Source: Halomonas halocynthiae DSM 14573
GTDB lineage: Bacteria; Pseudomonadota; Gammaproteobacteria; Pseudomonadales; Halomonadaceae
Assembly: GCF_000425725.1 (NCBI RefSeq)
Contig: NZ_KE384440.1
Coordinates: forward strand, 124,001 to 188,000
DNA length: 64,000 bases
Direction of reading: 5' to 3'
The translations under genes were made by a program, and so were the position numbers. Below are positions 7,933 through 16,597 of the stretch, one piece after another. The notes under the pieces were generated by a model that saw only the letters and a program-made list of their open reading frames with translations, had not been told where the DNA came from and ran no database searches. Position 1 is the stretch's first letter, and each line of letters starts with the position of its first letter.

Positions 7933-8592
7933 ATGCGGATATTGCTGGTCGAAGACGCCTTGTCACTGGGAGAGGCGGTGCGTGACCAGGTCATTGAAGA
8001 TGGCCATGCGGTGGACTGGTCGCAATGCCTGGAATATGCAAACGCCAGCGTTGCCACAACAGCCTATGATTTGATTCTCCTTGATTTGATGTTGCCTGAT
8101 GGCCGGGGGCTGAATTTTCTTAAAAGTCGCCGGCGAGCAGGGGACGCTACGCCGGTTATTATTCTCACGGCACTTGATCAGGTTTCTGACCGTATTGAAG
8201 GGTTGAATGCTGGTGCGGATGACTATCTGGTCAAGCCTTTTGATCTATCAGAACTCTCAGCGAGAGTCGCGGCGGTGGCGAGACGCTATAGCGGTAATCC
8301 TAACCCCACTGTGAAAGTGGGCAATCTGGACATTGATCTAGTCAATCACTCGGTACATCGCGATGGCAGCTCGGTTGAGCTAACTGGGCGCGAATGGGCG
8401 CTGTTCGAGGCCTTTGTGCAGCATCCTAAGGCGTTGCTATCGCGTGCCCAGCTTGAGGATCGGCTATATGCGTTTGGTGCAGAGGTCGAGAGTAATACGG
8501 TTGAAGTCCATATCAGTCGGATGCGTAAGAAACTGGGCCGCTCCAGTATTGAGACTGTGCGCGGTATGGGCTATCGCTTGGGGCGCGCATGA
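7933..8592 (+). CDS. OmpR-family response regulator (QseB/PmrA-like)
   Basis: A 219-residue DNA-binding response regulator. The receiver domain has the acidic pocket VED at 6-8, phospho-acceptor Asp51 in LILLDLMLPDG, a conserved Thr in ILTA and Lys in VKPF. The C-terminal winged helix (about 123-219) has the VELTGREWALFEAF and SNTVEVHISRMRKKLG signatures. It overlaps the kinase gene by four bases (ATGA). It faces the PepSY/DUF2271/flavoreductase operon, which it probably controls, as in other QseBC-like loci with PepSY genes. The signal sensed is unknown. Confidence 0.9.
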   Translation: MRILLVEDALSLGEAVRDQVIEDGHAVDWSQCLEYANASVATTAYDLILLDLMLPDGRGLNFLKSRRRAGDATPVIILTALDQVSDRIEGLNAGADDYLVKPFDLSELSARVAAVARRYSGNPNPTVKVGNLDIDLVNHSVHRDGSSVELTGREWALFEAFVQHPKALLSRAQLEDRLYAFGAEVESNTVEVHISRMRKKLGRSSIETVRGMGYRLGRA

Positions 8593-9911
8593 GCCAGTCA
8601 TTTAGCTTGCAGCGTCGCCTTGGCTTTGGTTTGACCCTTGGCGTTGTCGTGTTGTGGCTCGTCGCGACGATGTTGACGGTGCTGATCGTTCAGCACTCCA
8701 TCAACAAGACACTCGACAGTTCGCTGGAGGAAACCGCGCAGCGCATCCTGTCGCTGGCTGTGGTCGAGATCCTCAATCGAGACAGCACAGATCTGCTACA
8801 GCAGGTGGCCGCACTGAAGCCGCATGATGAATATATCACCTACGTGGTACGTGACTCAGAGGGGACACCTTTGCTGGCATCTCACGACATCAACCTGTCC
8901 GCTTTTCCTGACACACCGCAGGTAGGGCTGCGCAGTACTGAGACGCATCGCCTTTATGGTATTTCCGCTGTCAGTGAAACCATCTTCATCGAGGCTGCCG
9001 AGCCATTGACGTATCGCCAGCGTGCTACCCGAGAAATGCTGGCGATGCTGTTGCTGCCGCTGGCGGTGATGGTGCCGCTCAGCCTGATCGGTATCTGGTG
9101 GTTTGTGCGCTACAGCCTGGGCGGTCTGCTGGCATATCGGCAAGCACTCGAAGTGCGCGACGCAGGGGATTTGTCTTCCCTTGAAACTTACCACTTGCCG
9201 TCAGAGTTGGTGCCAGTTGCTGAGGCGGTTGACCAATTATTAGCGCGCTTACGCCGCACTCTTGAAGCGGAACGTAGTTTCAACGCCAATAGTGCGCACG
9301 AGTTGCGTACCCCCTTGGCCGCGGCGTTAGCCCAGGTACAGCGGCTGTGTAGTGAGGCACCACCGGGACCGTTGTTGGAGCGCGCGCGGCAGATAGAAAG
9401 CTCTTTGCAGCAATTGTCACGCCTCTCAGAAAAGTTGATGCAGTTGGCCAAGTCTGAGAGCAGTAAGCTGTTGATTGAGGTGCCTCAGGATATTCGGCCG
9501 GTTGTGACTCATGTTGTGAATGACTTTTGTCGCGCACCTGAGGTGCATCTTGAGGTGACTCTGCCGAAAGACGTGCCGGTTCTCTCGTCGCTTGATCCAG
9601 ATGCGTTAGCGATTTTGTTGAGAAACCTGATCGAGAATGCGTTGAAATATGGTGCGCAGCAGCAGCCCGTCGAAGTTATCCTGACGAGGGAGGGCTGCTT
9701 GAGTGTGATTAATGCGGGGCAGGTCGTGCCTGAAGAGGTTCTTGCTACATTGACGGATCGTTTTCAGCGTTATTCTACTCAAGCTGGCGGTGCTGGATTA
9801 GGGCTGGCCATTGTCAGTGCGATTACGACAGGGGCTGGGCTGCGCCTGCAGCTGGCGTCCCCAGCGAGAGGGCGAAAAGAAGGCTTTTCAGCGAGCCTAC
9901 ACCTGCTTTAA
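8589..9911 (+). CDS. membrane sensor histidine kinase (QseC-like)
   Basis: A 440-residue sensor kinase paired with the preceding regulator. It has two membrane helices (about 12-35 and 150-175) flanking a periplasmic sensor of roughly 115 residues, then a HAMP-like linker, the HisKA motif NSAHELRTPLAAALAQVQ carrying the phosphorylated His, an N-box LLRNLIENALKYG, and a G-box GGAGLGLAIVSAI. Its start overlaps the regulator stop, so the two are translationally coupled. The periplasmic domain has no metal-binding cluster that I can see. The PepSY/DUF2271 operon across the shared control region is the likely target. Confidence 0.9.
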   Translation: MSQSFSLQRRLGFGLTLGVVVLWLVATMLTVLIVQHSINKTLDSSLEETAQRILSLAVVEILNRDSTDLLQQVAALKPHDEYITYVVRDSEGTPLLASHDINLSAFPDTPQVGLRSTETHRLYGISAVSETIFIEAAEPLTYRQRATREMLAMLLLPLAVMVPLSLIGIWWFVRYSLGGLLAYRQALEVRDAGDLSSLETYHLPSELVPVAEAVDQLLARLRRTLEAERSFNANSAHELRTPLAAALAQVQRLCSEAPPGPLLERARQIESSLQQLSRLSEKLMQLAKSESSKLLIEVPQDIRPVVTHVVNDFCRAPEVHLEVTLPKDVPVLSSLDPDALAILLRNLIENALKYGAQQQPVEVILTREGCLSVINAGQVVPEEVLATLTDRFQRYSTQAGGAGLGLAIVSAITTGAGLRLQLASPARGRKEGFSASLHLL

Positions 9912-9912
9912 T

Positions 9913-9935
9913 AAAGAGGTCTAGGCTCTTTTGTC
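9913..9935. terminator. short hairpin between convergent kinase and MFS genes
   Basis: AAAGAG-GTCTAGG-CTCTTT forms a 6-bp stem followed on the plus strand by a short T run (TTTTG). It directly follows the kinase stop and precedes the stop of the convergent transporter. The stem is weak. Confidence 0.4.
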
Positions 9936-9943
9936 GCGGAATA

Positions 9944-11125
9944 TTACACGTCGCGTTGGGCATGTTGGCGACGTAGTGAAAGCTTGCGCCAAGTCAGTGT
10001 CAGCGGCGGCAGAAGGCATAGTGGCAGTAATGCGGCGTTGAGAGCTGACCAGCCTACAGCATTAACCAATGGGCCAGCTGCCAAGGCAGTAATGGCTACT
10101 GTGGAAAAAACGAGAAACTCATTGGCAGCTTGGGTATGCGCTTTTTCTGAGGGTTCATGTGTTTCGGTAAGCAGGCCGGTGGCTGGGAGAAACGTGAAGT
10201 TCCACCCTAGTCCAAGCAGTATCAGGCCGATAACAAAGTGGGCATAGCTGATTTGAAGCTGAGCAACGGCAACGCTGGCTGCAAGGAGCAGACAACCAGT
10301 GATAATCATGAACACGGGGCCAAAGCGAGCGGTTAGTCGACCGGTGACAAATGACGGCAGGAACATGGCCACGACATGCCATTGAATAGTGGTAGCGACT
10401 TGGTTGAAGTGATGTCCTGAGCTGGCCATGGCGATTGGTGTAGCAGTCATGGCGAGATTCATTACGCCATAGCCCACCATGGCACTGGTGGCGGCCAGTA
10501 TAAAGCTGGGTTGGCGCATGATCTTGTATAGCGAGCGTTTTGATGATGTGGCGTTATGATGCGGCGCGGCCGGTGCAATATGTACCCACTTCAGCAGTAT
10601 TAGCGCTAGCAAGTAGAGAAGAGAGAGGCCGAAAAAACTACCCAAATATGGCGTATCAGCTAGAGTTTGGCTGTTTCGAGCAAGCCATGGTCCGAAAAAG
10701 GCAGCTAGGACACCGCCTCCCATGACCAGGCCAATAGCCCGGTCACGTTTGCCATCGGGTGCTGCCTCAACAGCAGCGAAACGGTAAAGCTGGCCAAAGC
10801 CGATACCGATGCCGATTAGCCATGTGGATGCCAAAAAGAGCGCAAACTGCTGCGTCTGCAGAGCGACCATGGCCAAGCAAGCGCCGCAAAGCCCAAGCAC
10901 ATTGCCTAGCATAAAGCCAAGTCGCCGCCCCAGGCGCCCCATGATCAGAGACGCAGGAATCGTCGCGCACATGAGCCCCAGCCATTGGGTGGCGACGGGG
11001 GCGGTAGACCACATGGGCGAGGGCGCAAGCTGGGAGCCAATCAGTGGGGAAACGGCGATCAGCAGAATATTGCCACTGACCAGTAACGCCTGACACAACG
11101 ACAGTAACAGAACGACCCTAGGCAT
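9944..11125 (-). CDS. major facilitator superfamily transporter
   Basis: A 393-residue inner-membrane protein with about 12 hydrophobic helices, and the MFS loop 2-3 motif seen as MGRLGRRLGFMLG after the second helix. AAGGA lies at good spacing before the ATG. No neighbouring gene points to a substrate. The overall look resembles drug/metabolite:proton antiporters of the YfcJ/NarK-like group, but I cannot assign it further. Confidence 0.8.
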   Translation of the reverse strand: MPRVVLLLSLCQALLVSGNILLIAVSPLIGSQLAPSPMWSTAPVATQWLGLMCATIPASLIMGRLGRRLGFMLGNVLGLCGACLAMVALQTQQFALFLASTWLIGIGIGFGQLYRFAAVEAAPDGKRDRAIGLVMGGGVLAAFFGPWLARNSQTLADTPYLGSFFGLSLLYLLALILLKWVHIAPAAPHHNATSSKRSLYKIMRQPSFILAATSAMVGYGVMNLAMTATPIAMASSGHHFNQVATTIQWHVVAMFLPSFVTGRLTARFGPVFMIITGCLLLAASVAVAQLQISYAHFVIGLILLGLGWNFTFLPATGLLTETHEPSEKAHTQAANEFLVFSTVAITALAAGPLVNAVGWSALNAALLPLCLLPPLTLTWRKLSLRRQHAQRDV

Positions 11126-11182
11126 CTGAAATCCTTTGGCAATGACAAAATAGTGATGGGTGACCGTGTAAGCTGACGGATT

Positions 11183-11401
11183 TTATTGTGGAGGTAAAAG
11201 GCCTGATGCAGATGGTGCGAAAATACCTATGATCTGCATCAGCATTGGGCTTGCTGCCACCAGAAAGCCAAGCACAACTAAAACACTACCGAGTATACGG
11301 CGGTGCGGTTCACGCGCGATGGTTAGGCCAACAATACACAGTACGATGCCAATAATGTTGAAAATATAGCCAAGCATGGGAAGTAGCTGGTTGAAATTCA
11401 T
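11183..11401 (-). CDS. small two-helix membrane protein, unknown function
   Basis: A 72-residue hydrophobic protein. Two membrane helices are evident, about residues 10-27 (YIFNIIGIVLCIVGL) and 36-60 (ILGSVLVVLGFLVAASPML), separated by a short basic turn AREPHRR. I do not recognise the family. It lies upstream of the MFS gene on the same strand, 57 bases away, so the two could be cotranscribed. The hydropathy pattern and position support a real gene, but the function is unknown. Confidence 0.6.
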   Translation of the reverse strand: MNFNQLLPMLGYIFNIIGIVLCIVGLTIAREPHRRILGSVLVVLGFLVAASPMLMQIIGIFAPSASGLLPPQ

Positions 11402-11497
11402 GGAGTCAATCGCCAGTCATATAAGTGGTGTGGAATAGTGCGATGCAGAATGATACCAGTCGCCGCTCTTAATGGGCATGAACGTGGAGATGTGGAT

Positions 11498-12070
11498 ATG
11501 TCTGACCTGAACGTAGGGCACGCACCGGAAAAACATGCCAGTGAGGTGTTGAGGTACTGGTTTACTGAGCTGACGCCGGCGCAGTGGTTTCAGAAGTCCA
11601 GCACGCTTGATGCCGATATTGGGAGGCGTTTTGGTGAAAGATTACAGGCTGCTCTGCGTGGTGAGTTGTGGCGGTGGCGTGGCACGCCGCATGGCCGTTT
11701 GGCAGAGGTGATTGTGCTTGATCAGTTCTCACGTAATATTCATCGTGACACGCCTCAAGCATTTGCCGCAGACGCTTTGGCGCTTGTGCTCGCACAGGAA
11801 GCTGTCGCGCGGGGAGATGATGCTTATCTTGAGCCCCATGAGCGGGCGTTTTTGTACATGCCTTACATGCACAGCGAATCGCTGCTGGTGCACGATGAAG
11901 CGCTGACGCTTTTTGATCAGCCAGGACTTGAGCAAAATCTAGCGTTTGAGCATCGCCATCGAGACATTTTGTTGCAGTTTGGTCGCTACCCACACCGTAA
12001 TGCGATTCTTGGCCGCGAATCGAGCGCCGAAGAGCGGCGTTTTCTGCAGCGGCCAGGCTCTTCCTTTTAA
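11498..12070 (+). CDS. DUF924 family protein
   Basis: A 190-residue soluble helical protein of the DUF924 family, recognised by VLRYWF near the N-terminus, VIVLDQFSRNIHRDTPQAFAAD, FLYMPYMHSE and FGRYPHRNAILGRESS. The family resembles TPR folds and has no firmly assigned biochemical role. I start at ATG 11498, which has GGAG eight bases before it; the in-frame GTG at 11438 has no ribosome site and would add 20 unlikely residues. It seems to be a single-gene unit. Confidence 0.85.
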   Translation: MSDLNVGHAPEKHASEVLRYWFTELTPAQWFQKSSTLDADIGRRFGERLQAALRGELWRWRGTPHGRLAEVIVLDQFSRNIHRDTPQAFAADALALVLAQEAVARGDDAYLEPHERAFLYMPYMHSESLLVHDEALTLFDQPGLEQNLAFEHRHRDILLQFGRYPHRNAILGRESSAEERRFLQRPGSSF

Positions 12071-12158
12071 CGCACTGTGGTTGGATTGTTCGTATGACAG
12101 TAACGATTTGTGGCAAGCTGTTGGTGACGAGTAAACGTGCATCATCAAGGAGAATAGT

Positions 12159-12401
12159 ATGAGTTTTATCGCTTGGTTGATTATTGGTGGTCTGGCCGGC
12201 TGGATTGCTGGGAACATCATGCGCGGTGGCGGCTTCGGTATCCTTGGAAATATTGGGGTAGGCGTCGTTGGTGCAATTGTTGGTGGTTTTCTGTTCAGCC
12301 TGCTGGGGCTTCAAGCTGGCGGGTTTATTGGCTCGTTGGTAACGTCTATCGTTGGCGCTGTGGTCCTGCTGTGGGTCGTCGCCAAGGTGAAGCAGGGCTA
12401 G
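12159..12401 (+). CDS. GlsB/YeaQ/YmgE family small membrane protein
   Basis: An 80-residue, very glycine-rich membrane protein with three short hydrophobic segments (IAWLIIGGLAGWIAG, ILGNIGVGVVGAIVGGF, LVTSIVGAVVLLWVVA). This is the layout of the transglycosylase-associated (GlsB/YeaQ/YmgE) family, whose members are often induced by general stress but whose mechanism is unknown. AAGGAG sits at ideal distance from the ATG. A hairpin follows the gene. Confidence 0.88.
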   Translation: MSFIAWLIIGGLAGWIAGNIMRGGGFGILGNIGVGVVGAIVGGFLFSLLGLQAGGFIGSLVTSIVGAVVLLWVVAKVKQG

Positions 12402-12448
12402 AAGATACCGCGGGCTTTTGCCCAGACCGAGAAGAGATAACGTTTGAT

Positions 12449-12474
12449 ACGGCATGCGCTACGGCGTGTGCCGT
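12449..12474 (+). terminator. possible terminator after the GlsB-type gene
   Basis: ACGGCA (12449-12454) pairs with TGCCGT (12469-12474), with further partial G/C pairing inside and TTTATGTTT after it. The stem has internal mismatches. Confidence 0.4.
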
Positions 12475-12610
12475 TTATGTTTCTCAAGAGCTAGTCTGTA
12501 GCGCAGAGTGTCACTGCGTAACACTATCCCGACATGCGACCATGGAATTGATTGGGTACACTAGCGCGTTGTTTTCTTCTATGAATTATCTGCCTTCTTT
12601 GAGGACTCCA

Positions 12611-13312
12611 ATGATCGATTGGTGTGCTATCGATACCGTGTTGCTGGATATGGACGGTACCTTGTTGGATCTGCACTTTGATAGTCATTTCTGGCTTGAA
12701 CACCTGCCACGCCGCTATGTTGAACTGCATCAGCTGGATGAGGCGACTCAAGACGTGGTACGCGCTCGGATTATTCGTGAGCAGGGCTCACTGAATTGGT
12801 ACAGCTTGGCGTACTGGAGTCGTGAGCTTGATGTGGATGTGCCAGCGCTCAAGCGAGAGGTTCAACACCTGATAGGACTGCGTAATGATTCGTTGGATTT
12901 TCTTGAGTGGCTAAAAAATGCTCACCCTAGAGTGGTGTTGGCGACAAATGCCGATCGCGAGAGCCTGGCCCTGAAGTTGCCGTTAACAGGTCTGGATCAA
13001 TATGTGGACGCCATTGTGTCCTCAGAGGATGTCGGTGCGCCTAAAGAAGAGCAGAGTTTTTGGGTCAGTCTGCAGGAGATAGAACCCTTTGATCCGCAAC
13101 GTACCCTGTTTATTGATGATAATGCGGCGGTGCTCGAAAGTGCGCGCCGTTTTGGTATCCGTCATTTACTGGGTATCAAACAACCGGACAGTACACGCCC
13201 TGAAAAAGTGATTGACAGCTTCTCGGTAGTGGACCGGTTTGCCGCGTTATTGCCTCAACAGAGCGTGATAGAAAAACGCCATAAAACGCGTTTAGGAGGT
13301 GCCAGTGAGTAG
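12611..13312 (+). CDS. yrfG: HAD-family GMP/IMP nucleotidase (YrfG-like)
   Basis: A 233-residue HAD hydrolase. Motif I is LLDMDGTLLDL, motif II lies in VVLATNAD, and motif III/IV is in TLFIDDNAAVLESA. The E. coli homologue dephosphorylates purine nucleotides such as GMP and IMP. Gene order supports the assignment: as in E. coli it is followed by hslR, hslO and pckA. I start at ATG 12611 because GAGGA is five bases upstream; ATG 12581 and the longer open frame have no ribosome site. The last 8 bases overlap the hslR start. Confidence 0.85.
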   Translation: MIDWCAIDTVLLDMDGTLLDLHFDSHFWLEHLPRRYVELHQLDEATQDVVRARIIREQGSLNWYSLAYWSRELDVDVPALKREVQHLIGLRNDSLDFLEWLKNAHPRVVLATNADRESLALKLPLTGLDQYVDAIVSSEDVGAPKEEQSFWVSLQEIEPFDPQRTLFIDDNAAVLESARRFGIRHLLGIKQPDSTRPEKVIDSFSVVDRFAALLPQQSVIEKRHKTRLGGASE

Positions 13313-13688
13313 TGTGCGTCTCGATAAATGGCTATGGGCAGCGCGCTTTTTCAAGACGCGAGCGTTGGCTAAAAAGGCGATTGAAGGTGGCAAGGTGCAT
13401 TACAATGGTGCTCGTGCCAAGACCAGTAAACTTGTGGAAGCGGGCGCCTTGATCCGAGTTCCCCAAGGCTGGGATGTAATGGAGGTTGAGGTGCTTGCGC
13501 TGTCGGATCAGCGTCGTGGTGCTCCTGAAGCTCAAACGTTATATCAGGAAACCGCCGATAGCCAGAAGCGGCGTGCCCAAGAGGCCGAAGCTCGACGCCT
13601 GACCAATCAAGCCATGCAGCACCCGCTCAAACGCCCTGATAGTAGGGATCGTCGTCAGATCAAGCGTTTTATGCGTGGCGAAGATTAG
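13305..13688 (+). CDS. hslR: heat-shock protein 15, S4-domain ribosome-associated protein
   Basis: A 127-residue basic protein with an N-terminal S4 RNA-binding domain: SSVRLDKWLWAARFFKTRALAKKAIEGGKV and the following NGARAKTSKLVEAGALI. Hsp15 binds 50S subunits that carry a stalled nascent chain and peptidyl-tRNA and helps rescue them after heat stress. GTG 13305 is preferred because a full AGGAGGT lies just before it, inside the end of yrfG; an upstream GTG at 13299 overlaps that site and is unlikely. The C-terminus is rich in Arg/Lys, as in homologues. Confidence 0.9.
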   Translation: MSSVRLDKWLWAARFFKTRALAKKAIEGGKVHYNGARAKTSKLVEAGALIRVPQGWDVMEVEVLALSDQRRGAPEAQTLYQETADSQKRRAQEAEARRLTNQAMQHPLKRPDSRDRRQIKRFMRGED

Positions 13689-13790
13689 GGCTAGAGCCTC
13701 GGCCCGACTTGCCGAGAACGAGCTGTATCGGGCTTCAGTGAGTCAGCTGGGCTGATATCTCTTTTATTTTTTATGTCATCAGGGGTCTGT

Positions 13791-14666
13791 ATGACCGATC
13801 AAATTCAGCGATTTATCTTTGAGCATACGAATGTGCGTGGTGAAATTGTCAGCCTGGCCGAAGCGCATCATGAGGTTATGGCGCGACATGATTATCCTGG
13901 TGCTGTGACACGCCAGCTGGGTGAGTTGCTCGCCGCTGTGGCGCTACTCACTGAAACAGTGAAGCTCGACGGCACCATGAGCATTGAGGTGCGCGGCCAA
14001 GGCGCGGTCACCATGATGATGGCTGAGTCCAACCCCGGCGGCGAGCTGCGGGCCATTGCTCAGCTCGACGAAGAGGCGGTTTTGCCCGATGAGGATGCGG
14101 GTTTCACCGACCTGTTTGGCAGCGGGCGCATTACCATTACGCTTGACCCCAAAGGTGGGCGTCGTTATCAAGGCGTTGTGGCACTGGAGCGCGACTCTTT
14201 GGCCGGCTGTCTTGAAGATTACTTTGCCCGCTCCGAGCAATTGCCCACGCGCTTGTGGTTGGCCGCTGACAGCGAAAAAAGTGTCGGTATGCTATTGCAG
14301 CGTTTGCCGGACGAGTCGCTGAACCAGGATGATGATGCCTGGGAACGCACTGTGATGCTGGCGCAGACCTTAGATGATGCTGAGATGCTTGAGGTCGGGC
14401 CTGATGAAATGCTGCGACGGCTCTACCACGAAGAAAGTGTGCGTATTTTTGCACCGAAAGCGCTGCGCTTCGGTTGCACCTGCTCGCGTGAGCGGATTGC
14501 TGGCGCGTTACTGACGTTGGGCGGGGATGAGCTGCGTGAAATTCTGGCTGAGCAGACGCGTATCGATACACAGTGCCATTTTTGCCATACCAGCTATCGC
14601 TTTTCTGCCGCTGACGTTGAATCTTTGTTGGAAACGCCGGACGCGCCACCACCGACGTTGCATTGA
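13791..14666 (+). CDS. hslO: redox-switched chaperone Hsp33
   Basis: A 291-residue cytoplasmic holdase chaperone activated by oxidation. The C-terminal zinc switch is intact: CTC at 229-231 and CHFC at 262-265, matching the CxC and CxxC spacing of E. coli Hsp33. The N-terminal part has GGELRAIAQ and the dimerising beta region. ATG 13791 has AGGGG upstream; ATG 13773 follows a T run and lacks a ribosome site. It follows hslR after about 100 bases and shares its order with E. coli. Confidence 0.95.
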   Translation: MTDQIQRFIFEHTNVRGEIVSLAEAHHEVMARHDYPGAVTRQLGELLAAVALLTETVKLDGTMSIEVRGQGAVTMMMAESNPGGELRAIAQLDEEAVLPDEDAGFTDLFGSGRITITLDPKGGRRYQGVVALERDSLAGCLEDYFARSEQLPTRLWLAADSEKSVGMLLQRLPDESLNQDDDAWERTVMLAQTLDDAEMLEVGPDEMLRRLYHEESVRIFAPKALRFGCTCSRERIAGALLTLGGDELREILAEQTRIDTQCHFCHTSYRFSAADVESLLETPDAPPPTLH

Positions 14667-14680
14667 AGGGGCTCGTTTAG

Positions 14681-14701
14681 GTAGTAAAACTACATTACTA
14701 C
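14681..14701. promoter_or_regulatory. HexR-like palindrome upstream of pckA
   Basis: GTAGT-AAA-ACTAC (14681-14693) is a perfect inverted repeat, and GTAGTAA (14681-14687) also pairs with TTACTAC (14695-14701). The core resembles the TGTARTnnnAYTACA-type operator of HexR, the KDPG-responsive regulator of central carbon genes in gammaproteobacteria (consensus from memory). A second perfect palindrome, CTCATCTAGATGAG, lies at 14755-14768. Confidence 0.45.
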
Positions 14702-14875
14702 ATATGAAAGAACAGCGTTCCACGCGGCGTCATTCTTTGTAATAATACGCGCCACTCATCTAGATGAGAGCAGTGCTGGACGAAACGGAATACCGTTTGC
14801 GGAGCTCTCGGGATGATCGGGAAATATCACTCACGCACGGTAAACGAGAGAACGGCCCAAGGCCCAGGAATGGAC

Positions 14876-16435
14876 ATGAACATGACGCAATCAGCCCCCA
14901 CTAAAGCTCACGTTAACCTTTGCAGCGCAGAGCTTATCGAACGTGCCGTTGCTAACGGAGAGGGCCGTCTTGGTGCTCAGGGAGCATTAGTAGTTAAGAC
15001 AGGTGAGCGTACCGGGCGCTCGCCTAAAGACCGTTTCATTGTTGATGAACCGACTACGCGTGATGAGATTGACTGGGGGAGTGTCAACCGTCCTTTTTCT
15101 GCTGACAAGTTTGGTGCTCTTTGGGCGCGTGTCGAAGAATACCTGAATGACCGCGAGCATTACGTTTCTGAACTGCATGTTGGCAGCGACCCTGTGCATT
15201 ACCTGCCGGTTCGCGTTAACACTGAGACCGCTTGGCATGGCCTGTTTGGTCGCACCATGTTTGTGCGCCCTGAAGCGTATAACCCAGCAGGCAAGGATGA
15301 GTGGACTATCATCAACGCGCCGTTCTTCGTTTGTGACCCGGCCCGCGATGGAACTAACTCTGACGGCTGTGTGATTCTTAACTTTGCTGAAAGAAAAGTG
15401 CTGATTGCTGGTATGCGTTATGCCGGTGAAATGAAAAAAGCCATGTTCTCCGTACAGAACTTCCTGCTGCCTGCGGCTGATGTGCTGCCGATGCACTGTA
15501 GCGCCAACGTGGGTGAGGATGGTGAAACGACATTATTCTTCGGTCTTTCTGGCACCGGTAAAACCACGCTGTCAGCTGATCCCGCACGTTTCCTGATTGG
15601 CGATGACGAGCATGGCTGGGGCGTCGGTACAGTGTTCAACATCGAGGGCGGTTGCTACGCCAAGTGTATCGATCTGTCCCAGAAAAACGAGCCGATTATC
15701 TGGGATGCCATCAAGTTTGGTACCGTGCTGGAAAACGTGGTGCTTGATGATCGCCGCGAGCCAGATTATGCCGATGACAGCCTGACCCAGAACTCACGTG
15801 CTGCCTATCCGCTGGAGCATGTTGAGAAGCGCGTGGCTGAAAACCGCGCTGGTGAGCCCAATGCCATCGTTTTCTTGACCTGCGACATGAGCGGCGTTCT
15901 GCCGCCGGTATCTGTGCTGTCCAAGGAGGCGGCGGCGTACCACTTCCTGTCAGGCTATACCGCTAAAGTCGGTTCTACTGAAGTTGGTTCATCCAGCAGC
16001 CTGGAAGCGACGTTCTCGACCTGTTTTGGCGCGCCGTTTTTCCCGCGTCCGGCACGTGTCTACGCTGATCTGCTGATCAAGCGTGTGGCTGAAAAAGATG
16101 CCCAGGTGTACCTGGTTAATACCGGCTGGACTGGCGGCGTGTATGGTGAAGGCGGCTCACGCTTCTCTATCCCGACGACCCGTGCCATTATCAGCGCAAT
16201 TCAGGCGGGTGTACTGCGTGATGTAGAGACTCGTCAGCTGCCAGGTCTGAATCTCGCCGTGCCTACCGCTGTTCCTGGTGTTGATTCGCGTCTGCTTGAT
16301 CCGCGTGAAACCTGGGAAGATCAGAATGCCTATGATCGTCAACTGGGTGAGTTGGTGGCTAAGTTTGTCGACAACTTCAAGATGTTTGACGGCGTAAGCG
16401 ATGCCATTACCAAGGCAGGCCCGAGCCTGAGCTGA
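14876..16435 (+). CDS. pckA: phosphoenolpyruvate carboxykinase (ATP)
   Basis: This enzyme converts oxaloacetate and ATP to phosphoenolpyruvate, ADP and CO2, the first dedicated step of gluconeogenesis. The 519-residue length fits the ATP-dependent class. Visible sites include the P-loop GLSGTGKT at 223-230, the adjacent LIGDDEHGW with metal-binding Asp residues, RSPKDRF (substrate Arg) and the C-terminal NTGWTGG. ATG 14876 has AGGA six bases upstream; ATG 14870 is too close to that site and the 14813 extension looks non-coding. The gene lies after hslO as in E. coli, and its upstream region has HexR-like and other palindromes. Confidence 0.96.
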   Translation: MNMTQSAPTKAHVNLCSAELIERAVANGEGRLGAQGALVVKTGERTGRSPKDRFIVDEPTTRDEIDWGSVNRPFSADKFGALWARVEEYLNDREHYVSELHVGSDPVHYLPVRVNTETAWHGLFGRTMFVRPEAYNPAGKDEWTIINAPFFVCDPARDGTNSDGCVILNFAERKVLIAGMRYAGEMKKAMFSVQNFLLPAADVLPMHCSANVGEDGETTLFFGLSGTGKTTLSADPARFLIGDDEHGWGVGTVFNIEGGCYAKCIDLSQKNEPIIWDAIKFGTVLENVVLDDRREPDYADDSLTQNSRAAYPLEHVEKRVAENRAGEPNAIVFLTCDMSGVLPPVSVLSKEAAAYHFLSGYTAKVGSTEVGSSSSLEATFSTCFGAPFFPRPARVYADLLIKRVAEKDAQVYLVNTGWTGGVYGEGGSRFSIPTTRAIISAIQAGVLRDVETRQLPGLNLAVPTAVPGVDSRLLDPRETWEDQNAYDRQLGELVAKFVDNFKMFDGVSDAITKAGPSLS

Positions 16436-16507
16436 TACCTGCTCAGCAATAAAAGGGGCGGGTGTTACGGCGGTTTCAGTGAACTCAGTCTCTGGTCATC
16501 AGTCTAT

Positions 16508-16534
16508 AAGGGGAAGCTACGGCTTCCCCTTTTC
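16508..16534 (+). terminator. rho-independent terminator of pckA
   Basis: A perfect 10-bp stem AAGGGGAAGC-TACG-GCTTCCCCTT is followed by TTC. It lies about 70 bases after the pckA stop. Confidence 0.85.
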
Positions 16535-16597
16535 TGTGTTCTAGGTTCTAAGCTCTAAGCTCACGGCACTGACCGGTTTAATATGGGAGATTGCTTC

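Noticed and set aside
11562..12455. Long minus-strand open frame (297 codons) opposite the DUF924 gene
   Set aside because: Composition is Gln/His/Ala-rich with no family pattern, and it runs through the GlsB-type gene; it mirrors codon bias of the plus-strand genes.
12173..12610. Upstream extension of the yrfG frame
   Set aside because: It overlaps the GlsB-type gene in another frame, passes through a hairpin and lacks a ribosome site; the GAGGA before ATG 12611 decides the start.
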